Origin: UBA952 sp044361535
GTDB lineage: Bacteria > Bacteroidota > Bacteroidia > Flavobacteriales_D > Crocinitomicaceae
Direction of reading: 5' to 3'
Length of the DNA: 64,000 bases
Assembly: GCA_044361535.1 (NCBI GenBank)
Contig: JBIKIQ010000002.1
Coordinates: 186,001-250,000 of the forward strand
In this document: in pieces, positions 54,523 to 62,301 of the stretch
Numbering within the stretch: position 1 is the first letter of the stretch
Layout of the letters: each line of letters begins with the position of its first letter
Translations under genes and position numbers: made by a program
The notes under the pieces: model-generated
What the model was told of the DNA's origin: nothing
The model's input: only the letters and a program-made list of their open reading frames with translations
The model's database searches: none

Positions 54523-54837
54523 ATGGCAAAAGAATCAATGAAAGCGCGTGAGCGCAAAAGAGAAAGGTTAGTTGCAAGATATGCTAAGAAAAGAGAAGAG
54601 CTTGCAAAAGTATTAAAATCAACTGATCCTTCTGAAGAAGTTCAAAATGCTAAATGGGATGCTATGATGGCTTTCCAAAAATTACCTGCTAATTCGGCGA
54701 AGATTCGTTTGCATAATCGTTGTGGATTAACGGGACGTCCAAGAGGTTATATGAGAAATTTTGGAATTTCACGTGTTACATTTCGTGAAATGGCTTTAGC
54801 TGGAAAAATACCAGGAGTAAAGAAAGCGAGTTGGTAA
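54523..54837 (+). CDS. rpsN: 30S ribosomal protein S14, long zinc-free form
   Basis: S14 belongs to the 30S head. The long 104-residue form has an N-terminal half (KARERKRERLVARYAKKREE) and the C-terminal NRCGLTGRPRGYMRNFGISR. The paired Cys-x2-Cys motifs of the short zinc type are missing, so this is the zinc-independent form. A helical segment (EEVQNAKWDAMMAFQKLPAN) fills the middle, as in the E. coli type. Confidence 0.95.
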   Translation: MAKESMKARERKRERLVARYAKKREELAKVLKSTDPSEEVQNAKWDAMMAFQKLPANSAKIRLHNRCGLTGRPRGYMRNFGISRVTFREMALAGKIPGVKKASW

Positions 54838-54862
54838 TAAATAAGAATTTAGTTTAAAAAAG

Positions 54863-55261
54863 ATGAATACAGATCCAATTGCAGATTATTTGACAAGAAT
54901 CAGAAATGCAAGTAGTGCAGGTTTGAAGTTAGTTCAAATTCCTTCTTCAAATTTAAAAAAATCTATGACACAGATTTTGTTTGATCAAGGGTATATTTCA
55001 AACTACAAAGTAGAAGAAGATGGTAAGCAAGGAATAATAAAAATTGCTTTAAAATACAATACTACTACGCGAGTGCCAGCTATAACTAGAATTGATAGAA
55101 TTTCTCGTCCAGGTTTAAGAAAGTATGCGGGTACAGAAAATTTACCGCGTGTATTAAACGGTTTAGGCGTAGCTATTATGTCAACTTCAAAAGGCGTTAT
55201 CACGGATAAAGAGGCTAGAAAGTTGAATGTTGGTGGTGAGGTTCTTTGTTATGTTTATTAA
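54863..55261 (+). CDS. rpsH: 30S ribosomal protein S8
   Basis: S8 of 132 residues binds the central domain of 16S rRNA; in E. coli it represses the spc operon. DPIADYLTRIRNASSAGLK and the C-terminal GGEVLCYVY are diagnostic. Confidence 0.97.
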   Translation: MNTDPIADYLTRIRNASSAGLKLVQIPSSNLKKSMTQILFDQGYISNYKVEEDGKQGIIKIALKYNTTTRVPAITRIDRISRPGLRKYAGTENLPRVLNGLGVAIMSTSKGVITDKEARKLNVGGEVLCYVY

Positions 55262-55273
55262 TATATTATAGAA

Positions 55274-55828
55274 ATGTCAAGAATAGGAAAAAATCCGGTT
55301 GTAATACCCAATGGAGTTGAAGTTAGATTTGACAATAACACGATTATCGTTAAAGGTTCAAAAGGTGAATTAGTTCAGGAAATGGACTCTTCAATAGGCA
55401 TGGATATAACAGATGGTGTAATAACATTTACGCGTTCGTCTGATATGCCTGACCACCGATCTAAACATGGATTATATAGAGCGCTAACTCAAAATATGAT
55501 TACAGGTGTTTCTGATGGTTTCAAAAAAGAACTAGAAATTGTAGGTGTTGGTTATCGTGCAAATGCAGTAGGTCAACAATTAGAACTTGCATTAGGTTAT
55601 TCTCATGCGATTATACTAGAGGTTCCAAATCAAGTAAAAATCACTACAGTTACAGAAAAAGGGAAAGCTCCTGTTGTAACGCTTGAGTCTTTTGACAAAC
55701 AATTGTTAGGACAAGTGGCTGCAAAGATTAGATCTTTTAGAAAACCAGAGCCTTATAAAGGTAAAGGTATCAAGTTTGTTGGTGAAGAATTAAGAAGAAA
55801 AGCAGGTAAATCTGCAGGTAAAAAATAG
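55274..55828 (+). CDS. rplF: 50S ribosomal protein L6
   Basis: L6 of 184 residues is near the factor-binding site. SRIGKNPVVIPNGVEV and the C-terminal RSFRKPEPYKGKGIKFVGEE are typical. Confidence 0.97.
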   Translation: MSRIGKNPVVIPNGVEVRFDNNTIIVKGSKGELVQEMDSSIGMDITDGVITFTRSSDMPDHRSKHGLYRALTQNMITGVSDGFKKELEIVGVGYRANAVGQQLELALGYSHAIILEVPNQVKITTVTEKGKAPVVTLESFDKQLLGQVAAKIRSFRKPEPYKGKGIKFVGEELRRKAGKSAGKK

Positions 55829-55835
55829 TTAGGTT

Positions 55836-56189
55836 ATGGCATTAGATAAGTTAAATAGAAGAATCAAAATTAAACGAAGAATTCGTAAGAAGATATTCGG
55901 TACAGCTAAATTGCCTAGGTTGTCTGTATACAGAAGCAATAAGCAAATTTACGCGCAATTGATCGATGATTTGTCAGGTACAACTTTGGCGTCAGCTGCT
56001 TCATATAAAAATAAAGACGCAGACCAAGGAACAAAAATAAATCAAGCCTCAATTGTAGGTAAGTTAGTAGCTGAAAAAGCAAAATCAGTAGGTATTGATT
56101 CTGTAGTTTTTGATAGAAATGGTTATTTGTACCACGGTAGAGTGAAGGCTTTGGCTGATGCTGCTAGAGAAGGTGGTTTAAAATTTTAA
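55836..56189 (+). CDS. rplR: 50S ribosomal protein L18
   Basis: L18 of 117 residues contacts 5S rRNA. LPRLSVYRSNKQIYAQLIDD and FDRNGYLYHGRVKALADAAR identify it. Confidence 0.96.
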   Translation: MALDKLNRRIKIKRRIRKKIFGTAKLPRLSVYRSNKQIYAQLIDDLSGTTLASAASYKNKDADQGTKINQASIVGKLVAEKAKSVGIDSVVFDRNGYLYHGRVKALADAAREGGLKF

Positions 56190-56195
56190 TAGTAT

Positions 56196-56714
56196 ATGTC
56201 AGTACAAAATATGAATAGAGTTAAATCTGCAGATATCGAATTAAAAGATAAGCTTGTTGCAGTGAATCGAGTAACAAAAGTTACTAAAGGAGGTAGAACC
56301 TTTAGTTTTTCTGCAATAGTTGTTGTTGGAGATGAGAACGGTGTCGTTGGTCACGGTCTGGGAAAAGCCAAGGAAGTAACTGAGGCGATTACTAAAGGTA
56401 TCGATGACGCAAAGAAGAATTTGATAAAAGTTCCAATTTTTAAGGGGACTGTTCCTCATGCTCAGAAAGGTAAATTCGGTGGTGCTAATGTATTATTGAA
56501 ACCCGCAACTGATGGTACAGGTGTTATAGCAGGTGGTGCGATGCGTGCAGTTTTAGAAAGTGTTGGTATTCACAATGTACTTGCTAAATCTCAGGGATCA
56601 TCTAATCCGCACAATGTGGTGAAAGCTACAATGGATGCGTTAGCTCAAATGAGAGATGCTTCCTCGGTTGCTAGACAAAGAGGAATTTCGGTGGATAAAG
56701 TATTTAACGGTTAA
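56196..56714 (+). CDS. rpsE: 30S ribosomal protein S5
   Basis: S5 of 172 residues contributes to decoding accuracy. RVTKVTKGGRTFSFSAIVVV, VVGHGLGKAKEVTEAI and AGGAMRAVLESVGIHNVLAK are diagnostic. Confidence 0.97.
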   Translation: MSVQNMNRVKSADIELKDKLVAVNRVTKVTKGGRTFSFSAIVVVGDENGVVGHGLGKAKEVTEAITKGIDDAKKNLIKVPIFKGTVPHAQKGKFGGANVLLKPATDGTGVIAGGAMRAVLESVGIHNVLAKSQGSSNPHNVVKATMDALAQMRDASSVARQRGISVDKVFNG

Positions 56715-56725
56715 TAACATTGAAC

Positions 56726-56905
56726 ATGTCTACAATAAAACTAAAACAAGTTAGAAGTACAATCAAATGTCCTGCTGATCAAAAAGCCACGATCAAAGCA
56801 TTAGGATTTAAAAGAATGAATCAAGTTATTGAGAAAGAAACAACTCCTCAAATACTTGGAATGGTTAGAAAGGTAAACCATTTGTTAGAAGTTATATCAG
56901 AATAA
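56726..56905 (+). CDS. rpmD: 50S ribosomal protein L30
   Basis: L30 of 59 residues. The ATG at 56726 gives the expected N-terminus (MSTIKLKQVRSTIKCPADQK); a TTG six bases upstream is in frame but unneeded. KALGFKRMNQVIEKETTPQI is typical. Confidence 0.95.
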   Translation: MSTIKLKQVRSTIKCPADQKATIKALGFKRMNQVIEKETTPQILGMVRKVNHLLEVISE

Positions 56906-56915
56906 ATTATTTGTA

Positions 56916-57362
56916 ATGAATTTAAGTAATTTAAAACCAGCTGAAGGAGCGGTTAAAAAAGAGAAAAGAATCGGTAGAGGTCAAGGGTCTGGACATGGTG
57001 GAACTTCAACAAGAGGTCATAAAGGAGCTAAGTCTCGTTCAGGTTATAAAACTAAGATAGGATTCGAAGGTGGTCAAATGCCGCTTCAAAGACGAGTGCC
57101 TAAATTTGGTTTTAAAAATATCAATCGTGTTGAATACAAGGCTGTTAATCTTGCAATACTTCAAAATTTAGCAGAAAACAAAAATATTACGGATTTTTCA
57201 TTTGATGTATTAAGAGAAAATGGAATTGTTTCTAAAAATGACCTTGTGAAAATTTTGGGTAATGGAGAGTTGAAGACAAAAATCAATGTAACAGCGCATA
57301 AATTTTCTACTTCTGCCAAAGCATCTATAGAAGCACAAGGAGGAAGTTGTTCGGAAATTTAA
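56916..57362 (+). CDS. rplO: 50S ribosomal protein L15
   Basis: L15 of 148 residues stabilises 23S rRNA late in assembly. RIGRGQGSGHGGTSTRGHKG and GFEGGQMPLQRRVPKFGF are diagnostic. It precedes secY by 16 bases, the usual order. Confidence 0.97.
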   Translation: MNLSNLKPAEGAVKKEKRIGRGQGSGHGGTSTRGHKGAKSRSGYKTKIGFEGGQMPLQRRVPKFGFKNINRVEYKAVNLAILQNLAENKNITDFSFDVLRENGIVSKNDLVKILGNGELKTKINVTAHKFSTSAKASIEAQGGSCSEI

Positions 57363-57378
57363 CATTGCACCTATTTGA

Positions 57379-58716
57379 ATGAAAAAGTTAGTAGAAAATC
57401 TTAAAAATATTTGGAAGGTAGAAGAGCTTCGTAAACGAATCTTACTCACTTTGGGTTTGATTTTAGTTTATCGAGTTGGATCGTTTATTATCATTCCAGG
57501 TGTGGATTATACCGCGTTGGCCAATGCGCAAGCGAAAGGTGATCAGAATGCACTAGAAACATTATTGTCTCTATTTTCTGGTGGTGGGTTTTCCAATGCT
57601 TCTGTAATGGCCTTAGGTATCATGCCATATATTAGCGCTTCAATCATTATGCAATTATTAGGGATGGCGTTACCAGCTGTTCAAAAAATGCAAAATGAAG
57701 GCGAAGCGGGTAGAAAACAAATAAATAATTATACACGTATATTAACGATTATTATTTGTGCTCTACAAGCTCCAAGTTATTTGACTTTATATGTTCAAAA
57801 TAAAGGAGCGATGCCAGTTGATGCTTCTACATTCTGGTGGACACAAACAATTCTTGTTCTTGTGGCGGGATCTATGTTTGCTGTTTGGTTAGGAGAACGC
57901 ATAACTGAAAAAGGAATCGGAAATGGAATATCTCTATTGATTACTGTAGGTATTTTGGCAAGGTTGCCAGAATCGTTTATAGCAGAGATAAGCATGAATA
58001 AGTCTAATCTTATTATGATTGTTCTTGAAATAGTGGCATTTATGCTTGTTGTGCTATTCACCATTTTAATTGTTCAGGGTGTTCGAAGAATTCCTTTAAA
58101 TACAGCGAAAAGAATTGTTGGTGCAAGAGCTGTTGAAGAACAAGGTGCTAGAAATTATCTGCCGATAAAAGTAAATGCTAGTGGAGTTATGCCAATAATT
58201 TTTGCCCAAGCGATAATGACCATTCCTATGATGGCTTTTTCATCCGTAGTTGGCGAAGGAAATTTTATTCAGAAAATTTTGAGTGATATATATGGATTAA
58301 GCTATAATTTAATTCTTGCATTATTGATTATTGTATTTACGTACTTCTACACTGCGATAATGATAAATCCTAGAAAGATTGCTGATGATCTCAAAAGAAG
58401 TGGTGGATTTATTCCAGGAATTCGTCCAGGTGAAGAAACTGCAGATTATATTGATTCATTAGTATCAAGAATCACTTTTCCAGGTTCGTTGTTTCTTGCA
58501 GCTATTGCAATTCTTCCTGCAATTGCAAAACAAGCCGGTGTAAATGATGCTTTTGCCATGTTTTTTGGAGGCACATCAATTTTAATAATGGTCGGTGTAG
58601 TATTAGATACATTGCAGCAAATTGAGTCCTATTTATTGAATCGTCACATGGATGGTTTAATGGAAGGTACAAGAATAAAAGGAAGAAGAAATTTAAACGA
58701 AACTTCAGGTTTTTAA
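57379..58716 (+). CDS. secY: Protein translocase subunit SecY
   Basis: SecY forms the inner-membrane protein-conducting channel with SecE and SecG. About ten membrane segments span 445 residues, with VYRVGSFIIIPGVDYTAL in the first, the GIMPYISASIIMQLL plug-adjacent segment, the IPLNTAKRIVGARAV cytoplasmic loop, and GIRPGEETADYIDSLVSRIT. Placement between rplO and infA is conserved. Confidence 0.97.
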   Translation: MKKLVENLKNIWKVEELRKRILLTLGLILVYRVGSFIIIPGVDYTALANAQAKGDQNALETLLSLFSGGGFSNASVMALGIMPYISASIIMQLLGMALPAVQKMQNEGEAGRKQINNYTRILTIIICALQAPSYLTLYVQNKGAMPVDASTFWWTQTILVLVAGSMFAVWLGERITEKGIGNGISLLITVGILARLPESFIAEISMNKSNLIMIVLEIVAFMLVVLFTILIVQGVRRIPLNTAKRIVGARAVEEQGARNYLPIKVNASGVMPIIFAQAIMTIPMMAFSSVVGEGNFIQKILSDIYGLSYNLILALLIIVFTYFYTAIMINPRKIADDLKRSGGFIPGIRPGEETADYIDSLVSRITFPGSLFLAAIAILPAIAKQAGVNDAFAMFFGGTSILIMVGVVLDTLQQIESYLLNRHMDGLMEGTRIKGRRNLNETSGF

Positions 58717-58719
58717 ATT

Positions 58720-58938
58720 ATGGCAAAACAATCATCCATTGAACAAGACGGAATTATACTAGAAGCCTTGCCAAATGCAATGTTTAAAGTAGAGTTAGAA
58801 AATGGACATGTTATTATTGCACATATTTCTGGTAAAATGAGGATGTTTTACATTAAAATTCTTCCAGGCGATAAAGTAAAGGTAGAGATGTCACCATATG
58901 ATTTAACAAAAGGAAGAATTTCCTTCAGATATAAATAA
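58720..58938 (+). CDS. infA: Translation initiation factor IF-1
   Basis: IF-1 of 72 residues is an OB-fold protein that blocks the A site at initiation. IEQDGIILEALPNAMFKVEL and the C-terminal PYDLTKGRISFRYK are diagnostic. Confidence 0.97.
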   Translation: MAKQSSIEQDGIILEALPNAMFKVELENGHVIIAHISGKMRMFYIKILPGDKVKVEMSPYDLTKGRISFRYK

Positions 58939-58949
58939 AATAGAGAAAG

Positions 58950-59066
58950 ATGAAAGTTAGAGCATCAGTAAAGAAAAGAACAGCGGATTGCAAAATTGTG
59001 AAACGCAAAGGAAGAGTTTATATTATTAACAAAAAGAACCCAAAATTAAAGCAACGTCAGGGATAA
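58950..59066 (+). CDS. rpmJ: 50S ribosomal protein L36, zinc-free form
   Basis: This 38-residue protein begins MKVRASVKKRTADCKIVKR and ends PKLKQRQG, the standard L36 framework. Only one Cys is left (Cys14), and the other zinc ligands are replaced, so it cannot form the zinc ribbon. It sits between infA (11 bases) and rpsM (13 bases). Confidence 0.95.
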   Translation: MKVRASVKKRTADCKIVKRKGRVYIINKKNPKLKQRQG

Positions 59067-59079
59067 AATTATTTATAGT

Positions 59080-59454
59080 ATGGCACGTATAGCAGGAATT
59101 GATTTACCAAAAAACAAAAGAGGTGTGATAGGTTTAACTTACATCTTTGGAATCGGAAGAAGTACTTCCAAAAAAATATTAAATGACAATAACATCGATG
59201 AGAACATAAAAGTTCAAGATTGGAACGATGATCAATTGTCTGCAATTAGGAATGCTATAAATGAAGTTAAGACTGAAGGTCAGTTACGGTCTGAGATTCA
59301 ATTAAACATCAAGCGTTTAATGGATATTGGATGTAACAGAGGTATACGACACAGAGCTGGTTTGCCTTTACGTGGACAGAGAACTAAAAATAATTCTCGC
59401 ACAAGAAAAGGAAGACGTAAAACAGTTGCAAATAAGAAAAAAGCTACTAAATAA
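59080..59454 (+). CDS. rpsM: 30S ribosomal protein S13
   Basis: S13 of 124 residues is in the 30S head and bridges to the 50S. ARIAGIDLPKNKRGVIGLTY and CNRGIRHRAGLPLRGQRTKN are diagnostic. Confidence 0.97.
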   Translation: MARIAGIDLPKNKRGVIGLTYIFGIGRSTSKKILNDNNIDENIKVQDWNDDQLSAIRNAINEVKTEGQLRSEIQLNIKRLMDIGCNRGIRHRAGLPLRGQRTKNNSRTRKGRRKTVANKKKATK

Positions 59455-59466
59455 TAACTAGTTGAG

Positions 59467-59853
59467 ATGGCTAAGACAAATCAGAAAAAAAAGAAAAATG
59501 TTAAGGTAGATGCTGCCGGTGAAGCGCATATCCAAGCTACATTTAACAATGTGATTATTTCATTAACCAACGGTGGTGGTCAAGTTATTTCTTGGTCTTC
59601 TGCTGGGAAGATGGGATTCAAAGGATCTAAAAAAAATACTCCCTATGCAGCTCAGGTTGCTGCCGAAGACGCTGCTAAAGAGGCTCATGATTTTGGTCTA
59701 AGAAGAGTTCGAGTATACGTAAAAGGACCTGGAGCTGGAAGAGAATCTGCTATTCGTGCAATTCACAATACAGGAATCGAAGTTACAGAGATAATAGATG
59801 TGACACCACTTCCTCACAATGGTTGTCGTCCACCTAAGAAAAGAAGAGTATAA
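59467..59853 (+). CDS. rpsK: 30S ribosomal protein S11
   Basis: S11 of 128 residues lies on the platform near the E site. HIQATFNNVIISLTNGGGQV, KGPGAGRESAIRAIHNTG and TPLPHNGCRPPKKRRV identify it. Confidence 0.97.
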   Translation: MAKTNQKKKKNVKVDAAGEAHIQATFNNVIISLTNGGGQVISWSSAGKMGFKGSKKNTPYAAQVAAEDAAKEAHDFGLRRVRVYVKGPGAGRESAIRAIHNTGIEVTEIIDVTPLPHNGCRPPKKRRV

Positions 59854-59868
59854 CAAGTTTATTAATCA

Positions 59869-59913
59869 GAAAGAATACACTATCGAAGGATTGCCTTAAT
59901 TCATAGTTCTTTC
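59869..59913 (+). ncRNA. Nested hairpin in the rpsK-rpsD gap, candidate S4 leader
   Basis: The 73-base gap is the largest inside the superoperon. GAAAGAA (59869-59875) pairs with TTCTTTC (59907-59913), CTAT (59880-59883) with ATAG (59903-59906), and AAGG (59886-59889) with CCTT (59894-59897) around an ATTG loop. The stems are in nested order with small interruptions. It lies 13 bases before rpsD, and primary rRNA-binding protein S4 represses its own leader in other bacteria, so an autoregulatory element is possible. No structure prediction was run. Confidence 0.4.
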
Positions 59914-59926
59914 ACAAAATTTAAGT

Positions 59927-60535
59927 ATGGCAAGATATAGAGGACCCAAAACCAAAATCGCAAGACGTTTTAGAGAGGCGATTTTCGGACCAGACAAAGC
60001 GCTGGAAAAAAGAAATTATGGACCAGGTCAACATGGACCGGCAAAAAGACGAGGTGCTAAACAGTCTGAATATGCAATTCAATTAGGAGAAAAGCAAAAA
60101 GCTAAGTATACTTATGGAATTCTTGAGAAACAGTTTAGAAATTTGTTTGATAAAGCTTCTCGAATGAAAGGTATTACAGGTGAGAATTTGCTTGTCTTGT
60201 GTGAATCTCGTTTGGATAATACCGTTTACAGACTAGGTGTAGCACCAACAAGAAGAGCTGCTCGTCAATTAGTAGGACACAAACATATTACAGTTAATGG
60301 TGAAGTTGTAAATATTCCTTCATACACATTAAAAATTGGAGATGTTGTTGGTGTAAGAGAAAAATCAAAATCACTTGAAAACATTACTTCATCGTTGAAT
60401 TCAACAAACAAGAAATTTGACTGGTTGGATTGGAATTCTGCATCAATGTCTGGTAAAGTTATAGCGACTCCAGCAAGAGATATGATTCCTGAGAATATCC
60501 GGGAACAATTAATAGTCGAATTATATTCTAAATAA
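59927..60535 (+). CDS. rpsD: 30S ribosomal protein S4
   Basis: S4 of 202 residues starts 30S assembly by binding the 16S 5' domain. ARYRGPKTKIARRFREAIFG, YGPGQHGPAKRRG and the S4 RNA-binding domain (TRRAARQLVGHKHITVNGEV) are present. The N-terminal zinc-knuckle cysteines of some S4 proteins are missing. Confidence 0.97.
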   Translation: MARYRGPKTKIARRFREAIFGPDKALEKRNYGPGQHGPAKRRGAKQSEYAIQLGEKQKAKYTYGILEKQFRNLFDKASRMKGITGENLLVLCESRLDNTVYRLGVAPTRRAARQLVGHKHITVNGEVVNIPSYTLKIGDVVGVREKSKSLENITSSLNSTNKKFDWLDWNSASMSGKVIATPARDMIPENIREQLIVELYSK

Positions 60536-60553
60536 AAATTATTTCATTTTGTT

Positions 60554-61546
60554 ATGGCAATATTAGATTTTCAAAAACCAGATAAAGTTGTTCTAGTTCA
60601 TTCTGATGAGCGAGAAGGTCAATTTGAATTTAGACCTCTCGAACCAGGTTATGGTATTACAGTAGGGAACTCGTTACGACGTATTCTTCTTTCTTCTCTT
60701 GAGGGTTTTGCAATCGCTTCTATTAAGATTGAAGGAGTTGATCATGAATTCTCTGCTATTAAAGGAGTAGTTGAAGATGTTACTGAAATAATTTTAAATT
60801 TAAAACAAGTTCGTTTTAAACAACAAATAGAAGGATCAAATAGCGAAACTGTTATCGTTTCTATATCTGGTCAGAAGCAACTAACTGCAGGCGATATTGG
60901 AAAATTCACTTCTGCGTTCCAAGTTCTTAATACAGATTTAGTTATCTGTAATATGGAATCAAGTGTGAAGTTAAATATTGAATTGAATATCGTTAAAGGT
61001 AGAGGATATGTTCCAGCTGAAGAAAATAAAAATTCAGAAGCAACATTTGGTACCATTGCCGTCGATTCAATTTTCACACCAATTGTAAATGTAAAATATT
61101 CAGTAGAGAATTTTCGAGTTGAACAAAAAACAGACTACGAGAAATTAATCATTGATATTAAAACTGACGGTTCAATTCAACCTAAAGAAGCATTAAAAGA
61201 AGCAGCTAAAATTTTGATTCATCATTTTATGTTGTTTTCAGATGAAAGAATTTCAATTGAAAATGAATCTAAATCAGATAGCGAAGAATTTGATGAGTCT
61301 TCATTGCACATGCGTCAATTGCTTAAAACAAAGCTTGTTGACATGGATCTTTCAGTTAGAGCATTAAATTGTTTGAAAGCGGCAGAAGTTGATACTTTAG
61401 GTGAATTAGTAGCATTTGCAAAATCTGATTTGTTGAAGTTTAGAAACTTTGGTAAAAAGTCTTTGACTGAACTTGAAGAATTAGTTGATAATAAAGGGCT
61501 TACATTTGGAATGAACGTGGCTAAGTATAAATTAGACATGGATTAA
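60554..61546 (+). CDS. rpoA: RNA polymerase subunit alpha
   Basis: The 330 residues contain the N-terminal dimerisation domain (EPGYGITVGNSLRRILLSSL), a flexible linker (SDSEEFDESSLHMRQ) and the DNA-binding C-terminal domain (DLSVRALNCLKAAEVDTLGE, FRNFGKKSLTELEEL). It is in the usual place between rpsD and rplQ. Confidence 0.98.
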   Translation: MAILDFQKPDKVVLVHSDEREGQFEFRPLEPGYGITVGNSLRRILLSSLEGFAIASIKIEGVDHEFSAIKGVVEDVTEIILNLKQVRFKQQIEGSNSETVIVSISGQKQLTAGDIGKFTSAFQVLNTDLVICNMESSVKLNIELNIVKGRGYVPAEENKNSEATFGTIAVDSIFTPIVNVKYSVENFRVEQKTDYEKLIIDIKTDGSIQPKEALKEAAKILIHHFMLFSDERISIENESKSDSEEFDESSLHMRQLLKTKLVDMDLSVRALNCLKAAEVDTLGELVAFAKSDLLKFRNFGKKSLTELEELVDNKGLTFGMNVAKYKLDMD

Positions 61547-61558
61547 GAATTAGAAATC

Positions 61559-62197
61559 ATGAGACACGGAGATAAAGTAAATAATTTAGGAAGAAAATCA
61601 TCGCATAGAAAGGCTATGATTTCCAATATGGCTTGTTCTTTAATTCAACACAAAAGAATTAATACAACCATTGCTAAGGCAAAAGCGTTAAAAGTTTTTG
61701 TTGAACCACTATTAACAAAATCTAAAACAGATTCTACACATTCTCGAAGAGTAGTTTTCTCTTATCTTCAAGACAAAGAGGTTGTAACAGAATTGTTCAG
61801 AGAAATAGCACCAAAAATTTCATCAAGAAATGGTGGGTACACTAGAATCATCAAGACTGGATATAGATTAGGTGATAATGCTGAAATGTGTTTGATAGAA
61901 TTAGTGGACTTCAATGAAATCTATTCAAACGAATCAGCTAAGAAAACTACAAGACGTTCAAGAAGAGGTGGTGTTAAAAAATCAAATGAAGCAATAGCAG
62001 ATAATGCAGAGGTGGTTGAAGAGTCAAACGATGTAGTCGTTGATGTTGCTTCAGCTGAAGTTGTTCAAGAAGAATCGGTTGATGTAACCGAAGAATCTTC
62101 TGAGGTTGTTGCGGATGAAAACACTGATTCAAATGTCGAATCGAATGAAGGATCTGAAGAAGCATCATCAAATGAAGATGAAACAAAAAAGGATTAA
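61559..62197 (+). CDS. rplQ: 50S ribosomal protein L17 with long acidic tail
   Basis: The conserved core (1-~120; MRHGDKVNNLGRKSSHRKAM) is normal L17. Beyond it lies a basic patch (128-141, AKKTTRRSRRGGVKK) and then about 70 residues rich in Glu, Asp, Val and Ser (142-212). Total 212 residues, against about 120-130 for most L17 proteins. Extended L17 tails are known in Bacteroidota, but this one is long and strongly acidic. It ends the superoperon and is followed by a strong terminator. Confidence 0.95.
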   Translation: MRHGDKVNNLGRKSSHRKAMISNMACSLIQHKRINTTIAKAKALKVFVEPLLTKSKTDSTHSRRVVFSYLQDKEVVTELFREIAPKISSRNGGYTRIIKTGYRLGDNAEMCLIELVDFNEIYSNESAKKTTRRSRRGGVKKSNEAIADNAEVVEESNDVVVDVASAEVVQEESVDVTEESSEVVADENTDSNVESNEGSEEASSNEDETKKD

Positions 62198-62216
62198 GAA
62201 TTAACAATATGTTGAT

Positions 62217-62246
62217 AAAAAAGGTGGCCAGTGGTCACCTTTTTTT
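62217..62246 (+). terminator. Terminator of the ribosomal superoperon
   Basis: AAAAAGGTGGCC pairs with GGTCACCTTTTT (one G-T pair) with a three-base loop and is followed by a T run. This GC-rich hairpin in AT-rich DNA is the clearest intrinsic terminator in the window, 20 bases after rplQ. Confidence 0.9.
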
Positions 62247-62279
62247 ATATAATTAAACTCGGTAATAGGATTTTGAGTT

Positions 62280-62287
62280 TAACTTTG
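62280..62287 (+). promoter_or_regulatory. carA promoter -7 box
   Basis: TAACTTTG matches TAnnTTTG and ends 14 bases before the carA ATG. No TTTG occurs at the normal distance upstream. Confidence 0.4.
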
Positions 62288-62301
62288 TTAAAATTATTTT
62301 C

